A DNA stretch of 64,000 nt from Deinococcus radiotolerans (GCF_014647435.1 NZ_BMPE01000010.1:1-64000), one strand, 5' to 3'. Positions 27,581 to 41,408 are shown, numbered from the stretch's first letter. A program made the numbers and translations. Notes: generated by a model from the sequence alone, not told the origin.

Positions 27581-29920
27581 CTCGTCGTCCTCTTCGGGAA
27601 GGTCGGCGCCTAGCGTGTCGGGGACGGGTGGGGTGTTGCGGTTCTTACCTATCTCGCGGACGCGACCGCTGAAGCGGGTGCGGATGTCCTCGTAGACGGG
27701 GTGGGCGCGGATATCGCCGGGCCGTCCGGGAGTCACCCTGGCGTCCTGCGGGGGGGCTTTCGCCTCCTGCGGGGCGGGCGTGGGGGCCGGGGTGGGTTTC
27801 GGGGCGGGGCGGGGGACGCTGAGATCCGCGAAGGGCATGTCCTCCTCGGGTGGCAGGTCGCCCAGCAGGTCGGGGCCGCCGAAGGCGTTCCAGTCGGGTT
27901 CCTCTGTGATGACCTCGCCCAGGTAGAGGTTGCGTTCACTGCGGGGGGGCGGCCCGGCGTCACGGGGGGTGCTGGCGGGCTGCGCGGCGGGCGTGTCGTC
28001 CCAGGGGCCGGGGTCGAGGTCGGCCAGCGGGGCGGGCGCGGCGTCGTCCGGGCTGGTGGGGGGCACGCGCCGTTCGGGGAGGGGTGGGGGCAGGGTGGCG
28101 ACGCTGGCGCGTGGGGGCGGCGCGGCCTGGGTGTGCGCGGTGGCCTGCGGCTGTTGCGCCTGCATGGGCTGCATCGGGGTGGCCTGGGCCTGCGGCGGGT
28201 CAATGGAGGCGAAGTCCGGGCCGCGCGTGCTCGCGGGGCGGCGGGGGGCACTGCGGGTCGGGTCGAACGGCGCGACGTCCGGCGCGGCCCCGTGGTCCGG
28301 CGCGGGCTCGCGGACGGGAGGTGCGGCGCGGGCCGGGGCTGGGGCGGGTGGGGTGGGGTCGGGCGTGGGGGCTGGCACGCTGCCTGCCTGTCCCCCACCA
28401 CCCTGACCCCCGCCGAGGTTCACGCGGCGGCTGCCTTCCGGCGCGATCAGTTCGAACGTGACCGGGCCGAACACGCTCAGGACGATCTTGGCGATGTCGT
28501 CGAATTTCGCGGCGACCTGCTTGGCGTGGAAGGCGTTGCGGTCGTCGTACCCGAGGCTGACGTAGCCGGGTTCGGCGTGCTGCCGGGCGGGTTTCAGGAA
28601 CGCGCGCAGCTGCATGCTGGCCTGCCGGGTCACGTCCGCCCAGCTGCCCCCCGTCGGGACGGGGACGGGCTGCGCGGGGTCGGGGCTGGCGGCGCGCGGG
28701 CCGGGGCCTGCACCAGCCGGGGCGGCGGGGGCACGGCGAGATTCAGCGGTCGGGCCAGCCTGAGCGGCGGGCGGATTGGCGCGTAGCGTGGCGAGTTCCT
28801 TCTCCAGGCGGTTCAGGCGCTGCGCGAGGTCGGCCGGGAGGGCGGCCCCCGCGCCCGCGCTGGCCGGGGCGCTGCCACCGGTCACGGTGTCGGCGGCGAG
28901 CAGGGCGTGCGTCAGGGCCAGTTCGAGGCTCTGCTGGTCGGCCGCGCGGGCAAAGCGGGATTCCTGCTCGTCCAGCGCCGCCTGGAGTTTCAGCAGGCGG
29001 GGAATGTCCGCGCCGTCCAAACGACCGTCGGGGTTCAGGCCCAGTTCGGCGTGCAGGGCCGCGCCCAGCGCCGCCACCAGGCCCTCGACGACCGTGCGGG
29101 CCGCGAAGCCGTCGCGGTACAGGTGCCCCGCGCCACTCAGGGCCGCGCCCGCGTCGCCGCTCACCAGGGCGGCGGCGATGCCGCGCACGCGCTCGCCGGG
29201 TGGGAGGCCCAGCGCCTCCTCCACGCCCGCACGGGTCACGGCGGTGCCGGCGGCCAGCATGCGTTCCAGCAGGCTCTCGCCGTCACGCATGGCGCCGTCG
29301 GCCAGCCGCCCGATGAGTTGCAGGGCATCGCCCTCGGCCCGCACACCCTCACGCTGGGCGAGTCCGGCGAGTTTCCCGGCGATCTCCTCCGGGGTCAGGC
29401 GGCGGAAGCGGTAGTGCTGGCAGCGCGAGAGGATCGTGGGGATGATCTTTTCGGGTTCGGTGGTCGCCAGGATGAAGATGACGTGGCCGGGTGGTTCCTC
29501 CAGCGTCTTCAGGAGGGCGTTGAACGCGGCGCGGCTCATCATGTGCGCCTCGTCCAGGATGTAGATCTTCTTCCCGCCGCGCATGGCCGCCAGCCCGACT
29601 TTCTCGCGCAGGTCGCGGACGTCGTCCACGCTGTTGTTGCTGGCCGCGTCGATCTCCATGACGTCCGGGTGCGACCCGGCGCGGACGCTCAGGCACGACT
29701 CGCACTCCCCGCAGGGCTTCGGCATCGGGCCGGTGCAGTTGGCAGTCATGGCGATCAGGCGGGCGGTGGTGGTCTTCCCCACCCCGCGCGGCCCGCTGAA
29801 CAGGTACGCGTGCCCCACGCGGCCCTGCTCCAACGCGGCCTTCAGGACGTCCTTGACGTGCTCCTGCCCGACCACGTCCTCCCACCGCACCGGGCGGGCC
29901 CGCTGGTAGATGGCACTCAC
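27578..29920 (-). CDS. dnaX: DNA polymerase III subunits gamma/tau
   Basis: A 780-residue clamp-loader ATPase. The AAA+ domain (1-360) has Walker A GPRGVGKT at 43-50, a zinc site C62/C70/C73/C76, a DEAH Walker B at 123-126 and the SRC motif in ILSRCQHYRF. A low-complexity Pro/Ala-rich region (about 370-720) follows, with a structured tau-like segment near 420-500 (ADVTRQASMQLRAFLKPARQH). It starts with GTG. I see no A-rich slippery run of the kind that makes the short gamma form in Thermus and E. coli. A TAGAAT -10-like box lies about 110 nt upstream (30033-30028). Confidence 0.96.
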   Translation of the reverse strand: MSAIYQRARPVRWEDVVGQEHVKDVLKAALEQGRVGHAYLFSGPRGVGKTTTARLIAMTANCTGPMPKPCGECESCLSVRAGSHPDVMEIDAASNNSVDDVRDLREKVGLAAMRGGKKIYILDEAHMMSRAAFNALLKTLEEPPGHVIFILATTEPEKIIPTILSRCQHYRFRRLTPEEIAGKLAGLAQREGVRAEGDALQLIGRLADGAMRDGESLLERMLAAGTAVTRAGVEEALGLPPGERVRGIAAALVSGDAGAALSGAGHLYRDGFAARTVVEGLVAALGAALHAELGLNPDGRLDGADIPRLLKLQAALDEQESRFARAADQQSLELALTHALLAADTVTGGSAPASAGAGAALPADLAQRLNRLEKELATLRANPPAAQAGPTAESRRAPAAPAGAGPGPRAASPDPAQPVPVPTGGSWADVTRQASMQLRAFLKPARQHAEPGYVSLGYDDRNAFHAKQVAAKFDDIAKIVLSVFGPVTFELIAPEGSRRVNLGGGQGGGGQAGSVPAPTPDPTPPAPAPARAAPPVREPAPDHGAAPDVAPFDPTRSAPRRPASTRGPDFASIDPPQAQATPMQPMQAQQPQATAHTQAAPPPRASVATLPPPLPERRVPPTSPDDAAPAPLADLDPGPWDDTPAAQPASTPRDAGPPPRSERNLYLGEVITEEPDWNAFGGPDLLGDLPPEEDMPFADLSVPRPAPKPTPAPTPAPQEAKAPPQDARVTPGRPGDIRAHPVYEDIRTRFSGRVREIGKNRNTPPVPDTLGADLPEEDDE

Positions 29921-30070
29921 GCGCGCCCCCAGGCGGCGCGGCGCAGGAGCGGCTCGAACGCTGAACCACGCGGCCTCTCGCCGCTCAACCCGACCTCATC
30001 CCTGCACGCACGCCGCTTCACCTCACCATTCTAGAGCCCAGGCGGGAAGCGGCGCGGTGACGGGAGGCAG

Positions 30071-30116
30071 AGTTGATGGGTGACGGAGAGCAGCCCCCTT
30101 CCATCACCCATCAACT
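30071..30116. terminator. Inverted repeat after the malic enzyme gene
   Basis: A perfect 13-bp repeat, AGTTGATGGGTGA (30071-30083) with its complement at 30104-30116, lies a few nt after the malic enzyme stop (minus strand). Partial direct copies of CCATCACCC follow on the plus strand at 30119-30128. There is no T-run, so it may be a Rho-independent-like hairpin or a small repeat element. Confidence 0.55.
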
Positions 30117-30124
30117 TTCATCCA

Positions 30125-31861
<1,737 letters not shown>

Positions 31862-31964
31862 GACGCTCCAGCATAGCCGGCACGCGCTGCACTCGGTCCA
31901 GGAACACGGCGCACGAAACGCACGCCACCGCCCAGGCAGGCGCTCAGCTCAGTTCAGGCCATGA

Positions 31965-31998
31965 ACAGAAGGGGGAAATGGACCAGGGTTCCTTCTGT
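31965..31998 (-). terminator. Possible terminator after the thioesterase gene
   Basis: ACAGAAGG (31965-31972) pairs with CCTTCTGT (31991-31998), overlapping the stop codon of the thioesterase gene. The stem is only 8 bp and the T content low. Confidence 0.35.
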
Positions 31999-32420
31999 CA
32001 CTCCTTGACCTTCTCAGCCCAGCGCTGCCGCAGCGTGTCGAATCCGGCGTCGATCCGCGCCTGCGCCAGGACCATCTGGGTGGTGCTCCCAAATCCGATC
32101 TCGTCGCCGAGTTCGTTCACGGCGCGCATCCGGGCGACGATGCGCCGGCCCTCCAGCCGGTCGAAGGTGGCGGTCACGGTGACGGTCATGCCGGGCAGCG
32201 CGCTGGCCGTGTGGGTGACGTCCACCTGCGTCCCGATGCCACCCTCGCCGGCCTCCAGGAAGGGCAGGATGATCTTGCGCCCGGCCTCCTCGAAGTGCTT
32301 GGCCATCCAGTACGTGGCGTACACGGGGTGCAGGCGGCCCAGCTCGCCAAAGTCGACGGTCATGTCGTCGGTGACGGTCACGGTCAGGGTCTGCGTGAAG
32401 CCTTCCGGGATGGCGTGCAT
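31998..32420 (-). CDS. Hotdog-fold thioesterase (fluoroacetyl-CoA thioesterase-like)
   Basis: A 140-residue single hotdog domain. [64 protein letters not shown] is typical of the FlK/acyl-CoA thioesterase group, with the catalytic-type E in EAGEG and H in VTHT. The substrate is unknown; short acyl-CoA is likely. The start at MHAIPEGF is fixed by TAGCCT (32433-32428) 7 nt upstream; a longer frame from 32483 is disfavoured. Transcribed divergently from the YihY-family gene. Confidence 0.82.
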   Translation of the reverse strand: MHAIPEGFTQTLTVTVTDDMTVDFGELGRLHPVYATYWMAKHFEEAGRKIILPFLEAGEGGIGTQVDVTHTASALPGMTVTVTATFDRLEGRRIVARMRAVNELGDEIGFGSTTQMVLAQARIDAGFDTLRQRWAEKVKE

Positions 32421-32511
32421 GACGGGCAGGCTAGCAGGGCGGGGCCAGTATGGGAAAAGCGTGAATCCCGCTCCTGCGGACACCTGCGCCCCGCGTCTTT
32501 AGACTGCCGGG

Positions 32512-33681
32512 ATGAGGCTCAAGCCTGCTGACCTGTTCACCCTGCTGCGCGAGGCGTTCCTGGCCTTCGGGCAGGACAAGGCCCCGCGCCTGGCCGCCGC
32601 GATCGCGTACTACGCCATGTTCAGCATCGCGCCGCTGCTGCTGCTGGCCGTGGCGGTCGCCGGGCGGTTCCTGACCGACTCGGCGGTGCTGGATCAGCTG
32701 TTCGGCCCGGCGGGGCTGGTGTCGCAGAACCTGGGCACCGACACGGCCGAGTTCCTGCGCGGCCTGATCAAACCCGACAGCCTCCTGAAGGGGAGCCTCG
32801 TGGCGACCATCGCGGCGTTCGTGACGCTGTTCATGGGCGCCACGGGCCTGTTCGTGCAGGTGCAGGACGCCCTGAACTCCATGTGGGGCGCGGACCCGGC
32901 CCCGCCGCAGGGCATCGTGAACATCCTGTGGACGCGCGTGAAGTCCTTCCTGATGATTATCGCCATCGGGCTGCTGCTGATCGTGTTCTTGGGCCTGAAC
33001 ACGTACCTGTCCGCGATCGCGCAGCGGCTGGGCGACACCATCGGCGCGGGCGCGTTCCTGGTGCGGCTGGGCACGGCGCTGCTGTCCACGCTGTTCCTCG
33101 CGCCGGTCTTCGCGGGCGTGTACAAGGTGCTGCCCGACGTGAAACTCCAGTGGCACGAGGTGTGGGTGGGCGGCTTCTTCACGTCCACGCTGTTCACGCT
33201 GGGCCAGCTGGGCATCGGCCTGTACCTGGGTCAGGCGGCGCCCGGCAGCGCCTTCGGGGCCGCCGCGACCCTGATCGTGCTGCTGCTGTGGATTTACTAC
33301 TCCGCGATGATCTTCTTCTTCGGCGCCGAGGTGACCTGGGTGTACTCGCAGAAGTTCGGCACGCACGCCGGGGGCGCCGCGAACACCGCGAAGAAGGAGG
33401 CGCTGGCCGCGCAGGGCGTGGACATCGACCCCACCGAGAGCGCCCAGGAACGCGACGCGAAAAACGCCGCCGGGCGGCCCGCGCAGGACGCGCGGGGCCG
33501 GGTGCTGGGCGTTCAGATGCCGAGGTTGCCGCGCGTGCTCAGGCAGGTGCCGCGCCGCGACGAGGGCCGCGTGCTCCCCACCGTCCGCGCCGCCCTCTGG
33601 AACGCCCTGACCGCCGTCCTCGCCGTGCCCGCTGTGATCGTGCTGCGACTGCTGGGCATCACGGGTGGCCGCCGGAAGTAA
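32512..33681 (+). CDS. YihY/BrkB-family inner-membrane protein
   Basis: A 389-residue membrane protein with about six hydrophobic helices between residues 30 and 290. The family signature at the N-terminus is [31 protein letters not shown], and [37 protein letters not shown] and [26 protein letters not shown] complete it. A long hydrophilic tail (about 290-370) precedes a final hydrophobic stretch. The family was once called ribonuclease BN in error; transport or envelope roles are suspected but unproven. TAGACT (32500-32505) is 6 nt before the ATG. Confidence 0.88.
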   Translation: MRLKPADLFTLLREAFLAFGQDKAPRLAAAIAYYAMFSIAPLLLLAVAVAGRFLTDSAVLDQLFGPAGLVSQNLGTDTAEFLRGLIKPDSLLKGSLVATIAAFVTLFMGATGLFVQVQDALNSMWGADPAPPQGIVNILWTRVKSFLMIIAIGLLLIVFLGLNTYLSAIAQRLGDTIGAGAFLVRLGTALLSTLFLAPVFAGVYKVLPDVKLQWHEVWVGGFFTSTLFTLGQLGIGLYLGQAAPGSAFGAAATLIVLLLWIYYSAMIFFFGAEVTWVYSQKFGTHAGGAANTAKKEALAAQGVDIDPTESAQERDAKNAAGRPAQDARGRVLGVQMPRLPRVLRQVPRRDEGRVLPTVRAALWNALTAVLAVPAVIVLRLLGITGGRRK

Positions 33682-33691
33682 GGTCCCAGCG

Positions 33692-33731
33692 CGCGGGGCG
33701 GAGGTGGGTCACGGCCTCCGCCCCGCGTCTG
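33692..33731. terminator. Bidirectional terminator between the YihY-family gene and hisA
   Basis: A perfect 13-bp stem, CGCGGGGCGGAGG (33692-33704) with 33715-33727, followed by TCTGTTC on the plus strand; the genes converge here. Confidence 0.8.
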
Positions 33732-33740
33732 TTCACACGC

Positions 33741-34454
33741 TCAGTTCAGCGTCGCGGGGAACGGCAGGGTGCCCTCGTAGATGGCGCGGCCCACGATGGC
33801 CCCCTCGATGTGCTCCTCGCGCAGCAGGTGCACGTCGTCGAGGTTCGCGACGCCGCCGCCCACGATCAGCGTGTTCGTCCAGAGACGGCGGACCTGGGCC
33901 ATCAGGTCGCGGTTCAGGCCGCGCAGCGTGCCGTCGCGGGTGACGTCCGTGAAGATCAGCGTCTCCAGGCCCGCGTCGGCCAGGGTGGGGGTCAGGTCGG
34001 CGACCATCACGCCGCTGCCCTGCGCCCAGCCGTGCGTGGCGACCTCCAGCCCGCGCGCGTCCAGGCTGACGACCACGCGTTCCGGGCCGTGCGCGGCGAT
34101 CAGGTCCCGCACGAGTTCCGGCTGCTTCACGGCGGCGGTGCCGATCACGACGCGGTCCACGCCCAGGCGCAGCAGCTCCTCGGCGGCCTCGCGGCTGCGG
34201 ATGCCGCCGCCCACCTCGACCGGCACGCCCAGTTCCTGCGTGATCTGCGCGATCACGGCGCGGTTCTCGCCGCGTCCGGTGGCAGCGTCCAGATCCACGA
34301 GGTGCACGAGGCCCGCGCCCAGGCCAACCCAGTGCTGGGCGGCGTCCAGGGGGGCGTCGAAGTACACGGTCTCGCGGTCCGGGTCGCCCTCGAACAGGCG
34401 CACGGCGCGGCCGGACTGGATGTCCACGCAGGGAATGATGAGCGGCTCTTGCAT
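33741..34454 (-). CDS. hisA: HisA, ProFAR isomerase
   Basis: A 237-residue (beta-alpha)8 enzyme that isomerises ProFAR to PRFAR in histidine synthesis. The catalytic aspartates are D11 in [14 protein letters not shown] and the one in the SLDARG / [10 protein letters not shown] region, with phosphate-binding loops VGGGIRS and [10 protein letters not shown] at the expected places. No other his genes are nearby, so it is isolated, as is common in Deinococcus. TATCCT (34467-34462) lies 7 nt before the ATG. Confidence 0.95.
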   Translation of the reverse strand: MQEPLIIPCVDIQSGRAVRLFEGDPDRETVYFDAPLDAAQHWVGLGAGLVHLVDLDAATGRGENRAVIAQITQELGVPVEVGGGIRSREAAEELLRLGVDRVVIGTAAVKQPELVRDLIAAHGPERVVVSLDARGLEVATHGWAQGSGVMVADLTPTLADAGLETLIFTDVTRDGTLRGLNRDLMAQVRRLWTNTLIVGGGVANLDDVHLLREEHIEGAIVGRAIYEGTLPFPATLN

Positions 34455-34512
34455 GGGCCACAGGATACGGGGCCGGCTCGCGTGAGGGACCCTGCGGGGC
34501 TACACTGCGCGG

Positions 34513-35658
<1,146 letters not shown>

Positions 35659-35717
35659 ACCAGCCAGCGCGCCGGGGCTGGGAGAGGTCAACGGGCCTTC
35701 TGCCCGCCCCTACGACA

Positions 35718-35751
35718 ACAGGAAGGCCCCAGCAGTGCTGGGGCCTTCTGT
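35718..35751. terminator. Terminator between the glycosyltransferase gene and tRNA-Leu
   Basis: AAGGCCCCAGC (35723-35733) pairs perfectly with 35737-35747, extended by ACAG/CTGT with one bulge. It ends both the plus-strand gene and the minus-strand tRNA transcript. Confidence 0.8.
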
Positions 35752-35752
35752 G

Positions 35753-35838
<86 letters not shown>

Positions 35839-35886
35839 CACCTTTGGTAATCTCGCCCGCGCTCGGGCGCGTTTCAGGGCTCGCTT

Positions 35887-35915
35887 ACTTTATAGGTGGG
35901 TGCCCGAACTGTCAA
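35887..35915 (-). promoter_or_regulatory. Promoter of tRNA-Leu
   Basis: On the minus strand a consensus TTGACA (35915-35910) is followed after exactly 17 nt by TAAAGT (35892-35887). Start of transcription is expected near 35880, giving a leader of about 43 nt. Confidence 0.8.
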
Positions 35916-35985
35916 CACCCCTCACCCGGAGGCAGGACCGGGCCGCGCCAGGACACCCTCCACCGGCGCGGCTTCCCGCTGATGT

Positions 35986-36777
35986 TCAGGCGACGGGTTC
36001 GCCGCGTTCACGCAGGCGTTCGGCCAGCTTGCCAGGCTCGAACAGACTGGCGCCCTCGCCGTAGCGGGCTTTCACGGCGCGGTTCAGGAGCCACACGGCG
36101 CCCATGACGCCCACGAGGCTGATGATCAGGCCCGGGACGCGCATGACGGCGTTCACCGCGGCAATCTGAGCGTTGAAGTCGTCCGTGCCGAACTTCGCGG
36201 TGACCCGCTGGTAGTTCACGACGCTGTTCACGACGCCGCCGATCAGGTCCACCACGGCGAACACGACGGTGCCCTGCACCAGGCCGCGCCTGACGACGGG
36301 GTCGCGCATGGCGATCTGGGTGGCGGCGCGGTGCTCGGGGCTCTCGCCGATGCTGGTCGCGTCGATGAACACCCGGAATAAGGGCACGCTGGTGGCCGCG
36401 CTGATCAGGAACAGCAGGCCCGTCAGGTACGAGCGGGCGCTGTCCTTAATGGCGTACCAGAAGCCGTCCACGTACCAGAAGGCCAGCGCGCCGCTGAACA
36501 GCGCGCCCGCCCCGCCGATCAGCGCGACGGGACTGACGTTGCGGTTCACCAGCAGGTCCCACAGGACGTACGCGACGGGAATCAGCGCGGCCAGCAGGTA
36601 CGCGCGGACGTTGCCGGTGGTGCCGCCGCCGAACACCTGCTCGGCAATGCTGATGCCGCTGCCCAGAATGTTCGGGCTGAGGATCAGGATCGGGATGACC
36701 AGCGTGAAGATCAGGTCCCAGACGGTCTTGGGCACGCGTGGGCGCTTGGCGGGCGTGGGAGTGGGGGCTGCGGTCAT
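35986..36777 (-). CDS. VC0807-family membrane protein
   Basis: A 263-residue membrane protein with about six hydrophobic segments. TVWDLIFTLVIPILILSPNILG near the N-terminus and the pattern of conserved WDLLVNRNVSPVALIGG and FWYVDGFWYAIKDSARSYLTGLLFLISA resemble the VC0807-type family of unknown function. The start is unsure: ATG 36777 (MTAAPT) and ATG 36786 (MPGM) are both possible and neither has a clear -10 or ribosome site. Much longer upstream frames are antisense to chrA and are rejected. Confidence 0.72.
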   Translation of the reverse strand: MTAAPTPTPAKRPRVPKTVWDLIFTLVIPILILSPNILGSGISIAEQVFGGGTTGNVRAYLLAALIPVAYVLWDLLVNRNVSPVALIGGAGALFSGALAFWYVDGFWYAIKDSARSYLTGLLFLISAATSVPLFRVFIDATSIGESPEHRAATQIAMRDPVVRRGLVQGTVVFAVVDLIGGVVNSVVNYQRVTAKFGTDDFNAQIAAVNAVMRVPGLIISLVGVMGAVWLLNRAVKARYGEGASLFEPGKLAERLRERGEPVA

Positions 36778-36861
36778 GCCGGGCATTCTCGTGCATTCCC
36801 GCGTGAGGAGCGGCGGGCGGTGGGGGCGGACCTGACGGGCCGTCCGGTACCCTGGGCGGTG

Positions 36862-38043
36862 ATGCGTGTTCTGGAGGTCTTCACGGTGTTCCTGCGGCTG
36901 GGCCTGTCGAGTTTCGGGGGGCCGGTCGCGCACCTGGGTTTCTTCCGCGCGGAATTCGTGCAGCGGCGCGCGTGGCTCAGTGACGCCGAGTACGCGGAGC
37001 TGGTGGCGGTGGCGAACTTCCTGCCGGGCCCCAGCAGTTCGCAGGTGGGGCTGGCCGTGGGGCTGCGCCGCGCCGGGTGGGCGGGGGCAGGCGCAGCGTG
37101 GCTGGGGTTCACGCTGCCCAGCGCGCTGATCATGGCCCTGCTGGGCACGGCGCTCTTGGCGGGCGCGGCGGACGGCGCGGGGTGGGTGCAGGGCGTGAAG
37201 CTGGCGGCGGTGGCTGTCGTGGCGCAGGCGGTGACGGGCATGTGGGGGGTGCTGGTCATGGACCGGGTGCGGGCAGGCCTGGCGCTGGGCGCCGCAGCGG
37301 CGCTGCTGGTCCTGCCGGCGTGGTGGCCGGGCGCAGGGGGCTGGGGCACGCTGGGCGTGCTGGGGCTGTGCGCCCTGATCGGCTGGCGCACCCTGACGGC
37401 GCCGGTCACGGAGGGGCAGGCGCTGCGCGTGTCGGTGTCGCGCCGGGCGGGAGCGGCGCTGCTGAGCCTGTGCGCGGCGCTGGCGGTGATCTTCGCGGCG
37501 CTGTCCGGTCTGGGAGGCGGGTGGGCGCTGCTGTGGGCCACCTTCCGGGCGGGCGCGCTGGTGTTCGGCGGGGGGCACGTGGTCCTGCCGCTGCTGGAAC
37601 CTGCGTTCGTGCCTAACCTGCTGCCGCATGGGGCGTTTGTGGCCGGGTACGGCGCGGCGAACGCCATGCCGGGTCCGCTGTTCACGTTCGCGTCGTACCT
37701 GGGCGCGGCCAGTGCACCCCCACTGGGGCTGGGCGCGGGCGTGGGCGCCGCGCTGGGCACGCTGGGCATCTTCCTGCCGGGCGCGCTGCTGATGCTGGGC
37801 GCCCTGCCGTTCTGGTCCGCGCTGAGTGGCCGCGCGGGCGCCCGCGCGGCCCTGGCGGGCGTGAACGCGGGCGTGGTGGGCCTCCTGCTGGCGGCGCTGT
37901 ACACGCCGGTGTTCACGGGCGCGGTGCGCGGCCCGGCAGACGTGGCGGCCGCACTGGTCGCGTACGCGGCCCTGACGGCGGGGCGGGTGCCCGCGTGGGT
38001 GGTCGTGCCGGTCAGCGCGGCGCTGGGCCTCGTGCTGGCCTGA
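36862..38043 (+). CDS. chrA: Chromate transporter ChrA (CHR family, long form)
   Basis: A 393-residue transporter with two homologous CHR halves and about ten transmembrane helices. The first half has SFGGPVAHLGFFRAEFV and NFLPGPSSSQVGLAVG; the second has VFGGGHVVLPLLEPAFV and NAMPGPLFTFASYLGAA. The family exports chromate, often by sulfate-coupled exchange; the real substrate here is untested. TACCCT (36848-36853) lies 8 nt before ATG 36862, or 5 nt before an in-frame GTG at 36859. It is divergent from the VC0807-family gene. Confidence 0.88.
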   Translation: MRVLEVFTVFLRLGLSSFGGPVAHLGFFRAEFVQRRAWLSDAEYAELVAVANFLPGPSSSQVGLAVGLRRAGWAGAGAAWLGFTLPSALIMALLGTALLAGAADGAGWVQGVKLAAVAVVAQAVTGMWGVLVMDRVRAGLALGAAAALLVLPAWWPGAGGWGTLGVLGLCALIGWRTLTAPVTEGQALRVSVSRRAGAALLSLCAALAVIFAALSGLGGGWALLWATFRAGALVFGGGHVVLPLLEPAFVPNLLPHGAFVAGYGAANAMPGPLFTFASYLGAASAPPLGLGAGVGAALGTLGIFLPGALLMLGALPFWSALSGRAGARAALAGVNAGVVGLLLAALYTPVFTGAVRGPADVAAALVAYAALTAGRVPAWVVVPVSAALGLVLA

Positions 38044-38064
38044 GCCGCTCAGGGGCGGCGGAAC

Positions 38065-38508
38065 CTACTCCAACACGAAGCGGACGCTCTCCTCGAAGGT
38101 CACGCGGGCTACGTCCATACGCGGCAGGACGGCGTTGCGCCGCCACGGCATCCACTCGGTCTGACCCTGGGCGCTGCGCAGGAACCCACGCAGGCCCACC
38201 TCCACGTACCGGGCGTCCTGGCCAAGCAGGGCGGCCAGTCCAGCCCGCACGGCGTCCGGGTCGCTCAGCGGCCCGGTCAGGCGCGCGGACGGCACGCCCG
38301 GCGCCTCCTCTGGCGTGCTGGGCACCTGCCCGGTGGGACTCTGGCCGGTGGGGTTGGGGTGCGGGCGGTACAGGTCCACCGTGAAGCCCGGCAGCGCCAG
38401 CAACGCCGCGCGGGCCTGCGCTTCCGGCAGCGGGCGGGTGAAGGTGACGTGCAGGTCCAGCTCGAAGCCCCGCGTGCCCTTGTCCGTGCGAGAGGTCGGG
38501 GCGGTCAC
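38065..38508 (-). CDS. Hypothetical protein downstream of DinB-like gene
   Basis: A 147-residue protein I do not recognise. It begins with charged/beta segments (GFELDLHVTFTRPLPEAQARAALLAL), has a proline-rich loop (about 48-72) and ends in VEVGLRGFLRSAQGQTEWMPWRRNAVLPRMDVARVTFEESVRFVLE. No signal peptide or membrane segment. The GTG start overlaps the TGA of the DinB-like gene, so the pair is coupled. It converges with chrA with 21 nt between and no obvious hairpin. Confidence 0.7.
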   Translation of the reverse strand: MTAPTSRTDKGTRGFELDLHVTFTRPLPEAQARAALLALPGFTVDLYRPHPNPTGQSPTGQVPSTPEEAPGVPSARLTGPLSDPDAVRAGLAALLGQDARYVEVGLRGFLRSAQGQTEWMPWRRNAVLPRMDVARVTFEESVRFVLE

Positions 38509-39032
38509 GGCTGCGCGCTCCGTTCCAGGGCCTTGCGGTGCTGGTACAGGTGCGCGGCGACCATGCGCGTCCAGTCCAGGGCGTCCAGCTCCCCGAAGAA
38601 GGGATGCCAGAGGGTGCGGCCCGGCGTGGCGCGCAGCCCGGCGGCGACGTTCAGGAAGCCCGCGCGGCTCTGCGCCCAGGCGGCGTCCAGGTCCTCCCAG
38701 GCGAGACCCGTCTCACTGGGTCGGCTGTGGGGCGGGGCGATGCGGCGCCCGTCCGGCGTGAGCTCCCCGGGGATCTGCGGCGTGGGGCGCAGGTCGCGCT
38801 CGGACAGCAGCAGGCCCACCGCCCGCCCGATGGTGTCGTTGATTTTCATGACGTGCTCGGCTTCCTGCGCGGGGCTCCAGTCACGGCCGGGTTGCGTCTG
38901 CGTCCAGTCGCCCTGACGGGTGCGCAGGTGCGCCTCGAACAGGTCGAGTTCGCGGTCCAGGCGGGCGCGGACGTCGTCCGGGCCTGCGCCCATCACGGCC
39001 AGCGCGGCAGGGTCATGCAGGGATGTGGTCAT
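38505..39032 (-). CDS. DinB/YfiT-like four-helix protein
   Basis: A 175-residue DinB-superfamily protein. The metal-ligand histidine pattern is seen in WSPAQEAEHVMKINDTIGRAV and MVAAHLYQHRKALE. Deinococcus genomes are rich in such proteins; members act as thiol-dependent (bacillithiol-type) transferases or hydrolases, but none can be assigned here. It overlaps the next gene by GTGA. The start ATG at 39032 begins the conserved frame. Confidence 0.8.
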   Translation of the reverse strand: MTTSLHDPAALAVMGAGPDDVRARLDRELDLFEAHLRTRQGDWTQTQPGRDWSPAQEAEHVMKINDTIGRAVGLLLSERDLRPTPQIPGELTPDGRRIAPPHSRPSETGLAWEDLDAAWAQSRAGFLNVAAGLRATPGRTLWHPFFGELDALDWTRMVAAHLYQHRKALERSAQP

Positions 39033-39063
39033 GCGGGCAGTGTACGCCGCGTGGCGGGCGCAG

Positions 39064-39630
39064 TCAGCCCTGCCTCCACCCGGCCCACACGCCCAGCAGG
39101 CCCGCGCCCGCGACGCCGCAGCGCGCCCGGAACGGCCACCCGGCGGGCGTGCTCCAGCGGCTCAGAGGGTCGGTGGGGCCGTAGGCGTCGGGGTCACGGT
39201 CCTGCGCGGCCAGCCCGGCAGTGACGCAGTTCCGCACGGCCTGCGCGCGGAAGCCTCGACCGGTCAGGGCGCTCAGGAACGCGGCGGCCTCACGGGTCTG
39301 TGCGTCGCTCAGGCGCGTGCCGCGCGGCGCGCCGGGACGCAGCAGCCGAGCGCCGCTGACCTGACCTCCGGGATGCACGTCCACCTCCAGCCGCCAGCCG
39401 GTCGCGGTGCGGTAGGTGCGCTGCTGGCCGTCATGCCAGCCCATGGTGTCCGGCGTGTTCACGCGGACGGTCTGGAGGGTGCAACCCAGCGCCCGGCACA
39501 GCGGCGTGGCAGCCACGTCCACCGCGCGGCCGACCCAGGCAGGTTCCGCCGCCCCTCCAGCCTGCGCGGGCGTGAGCAGGAGCAGCGGCAGCAGGGCGGC
39601 GCGCAGGACCTTCAGACCGGCAGCCTTCAT
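39064..39630 (-). CDS. Secreted hypothetical protein
   Basis: A 188-residue exported protein. The signal peptide is MKAAGLKVLRAALLPLLLLTPAQAGGA. The mature part contains four cysteines (PLCRALGCTL near 50, VRNCVTAGL, FRARCGVAG) and no recognised domain. The start is well supported: TACCCT (39642-39637) lies 6 nt before the ATG at 39630. It lies 31 nt upstream of the DinB-like gene on the same strand, so it may be cotranscribed. Confidence 0.7.
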   Translation of the reverse strand: MKAAGLKVLRAALLPLLLLTPAQAGGAAEPAWVGRAVDVAATPLCRALGCTLQTVRVNTPDTMGWHDGQQRTYRTATGWRLEVDVHPGGQVSGARLLRPGAPRGTRLSDAQTREAAAFLSALTGRGFRAQAVRNCVTAGLAAQDRDPDAYGPTDPLSRWSTPAGWPFRARCGVAGAGLLGVWAGWRQG

Positions 39631-39657
39631 CCCGGCAGGGTAGCGGGCACGCATGAG

Positions 39658-39689
39658 GAGGGGGGCCGCAGGTCAGCGCGGCCCCCCTC
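39658..39689 (-). terminator. Terminator after serS
   Basis: A 12-bp perfect stem, GAGGGGGGCCGC (39658-39669) with 39678-39689, lies 16 nt after the serS stop codon. Confidence 0.75.
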
Positions 39690-39705
39690 TGCCCCGTTCC
39701 TGATG

Positions 39706-40983
<1,278 letters not shown>

Positions 40984-41053
40984 CACAGCCTCCAGAGACG
41001 GTCGGTGACCATCAAGTCAAGCGAGGGGCCGCCCCTGAGCGTCTTGCCCGTCA

Positions 41054-41347
41054 TCAGTCGGTCTCCACGGTGCGGGGGACGCGGATGTGGCCGTCGGGCA
41101 TGCTCTCGGGCGCCAGCGCAGTCACGGTGCTGACGGGGAACGCGTCGCCCGCCACGTCGTCGCGCAGGACGTTCACGAGGTTCACGGGGCGCTGCATCTC
41201 CTGCACGCCGCCGGTGTCCACCTCGCCAAGCTGTTCGAAGTAGCCGAGCACGCGGGTCAGGTCGGCCTGCATGGCCGCGCGTTCCTCCGGGGTCAGGTGC
41301 AGCCGCGCGAGCTGCGCGAGATGGTCGATCTGGGCCGCGTCAATCAT
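41054..41347 (-). CDS. gatC: Asp/Glu-tRNA amidotransferase subunit C
   Basis: A 97-residue GatC, the small stabilising subunit of the GatCAB complex that amidates misacylated Asp-tRNA(Asn) or Glu-tRNA(Gln). [37 protein letters not shown], the -RDDV- and the C-terminal [16 protein letters not shown] are typical. gatA and gatB are not in the window. TATACT (41360-41355) lies 7 nt before the ATG, a near-consensus leaderless promoter. Longer upstream frames are antisense to the next gene. Confidence 0.94.
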   Translation of the reverse strand: MIDAAQIDHLAQLARLHLTPEERAAMQADLTRVLGYFEQLGEVDTGGVQEMQRPVNLVNVLRDDVAGDAFPVSTVTALAPESMPDGHIRVPRTVETD

Positions 41348-41408
41348 GCCCAGAAGTATAGGCGGCGGCCCCCGGAACCCGCACCCGCCCGCTGGCGTAG
41401 TCAGGGGC

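Noticed and set aside
27578..29920. Programmed frameshift in dnaX giving a short gamma subunit
   Set aside because: No run of A residues or A-AAA-AAG-type slippery heptamer is visible on the coding strand; only the full-length product is supported.
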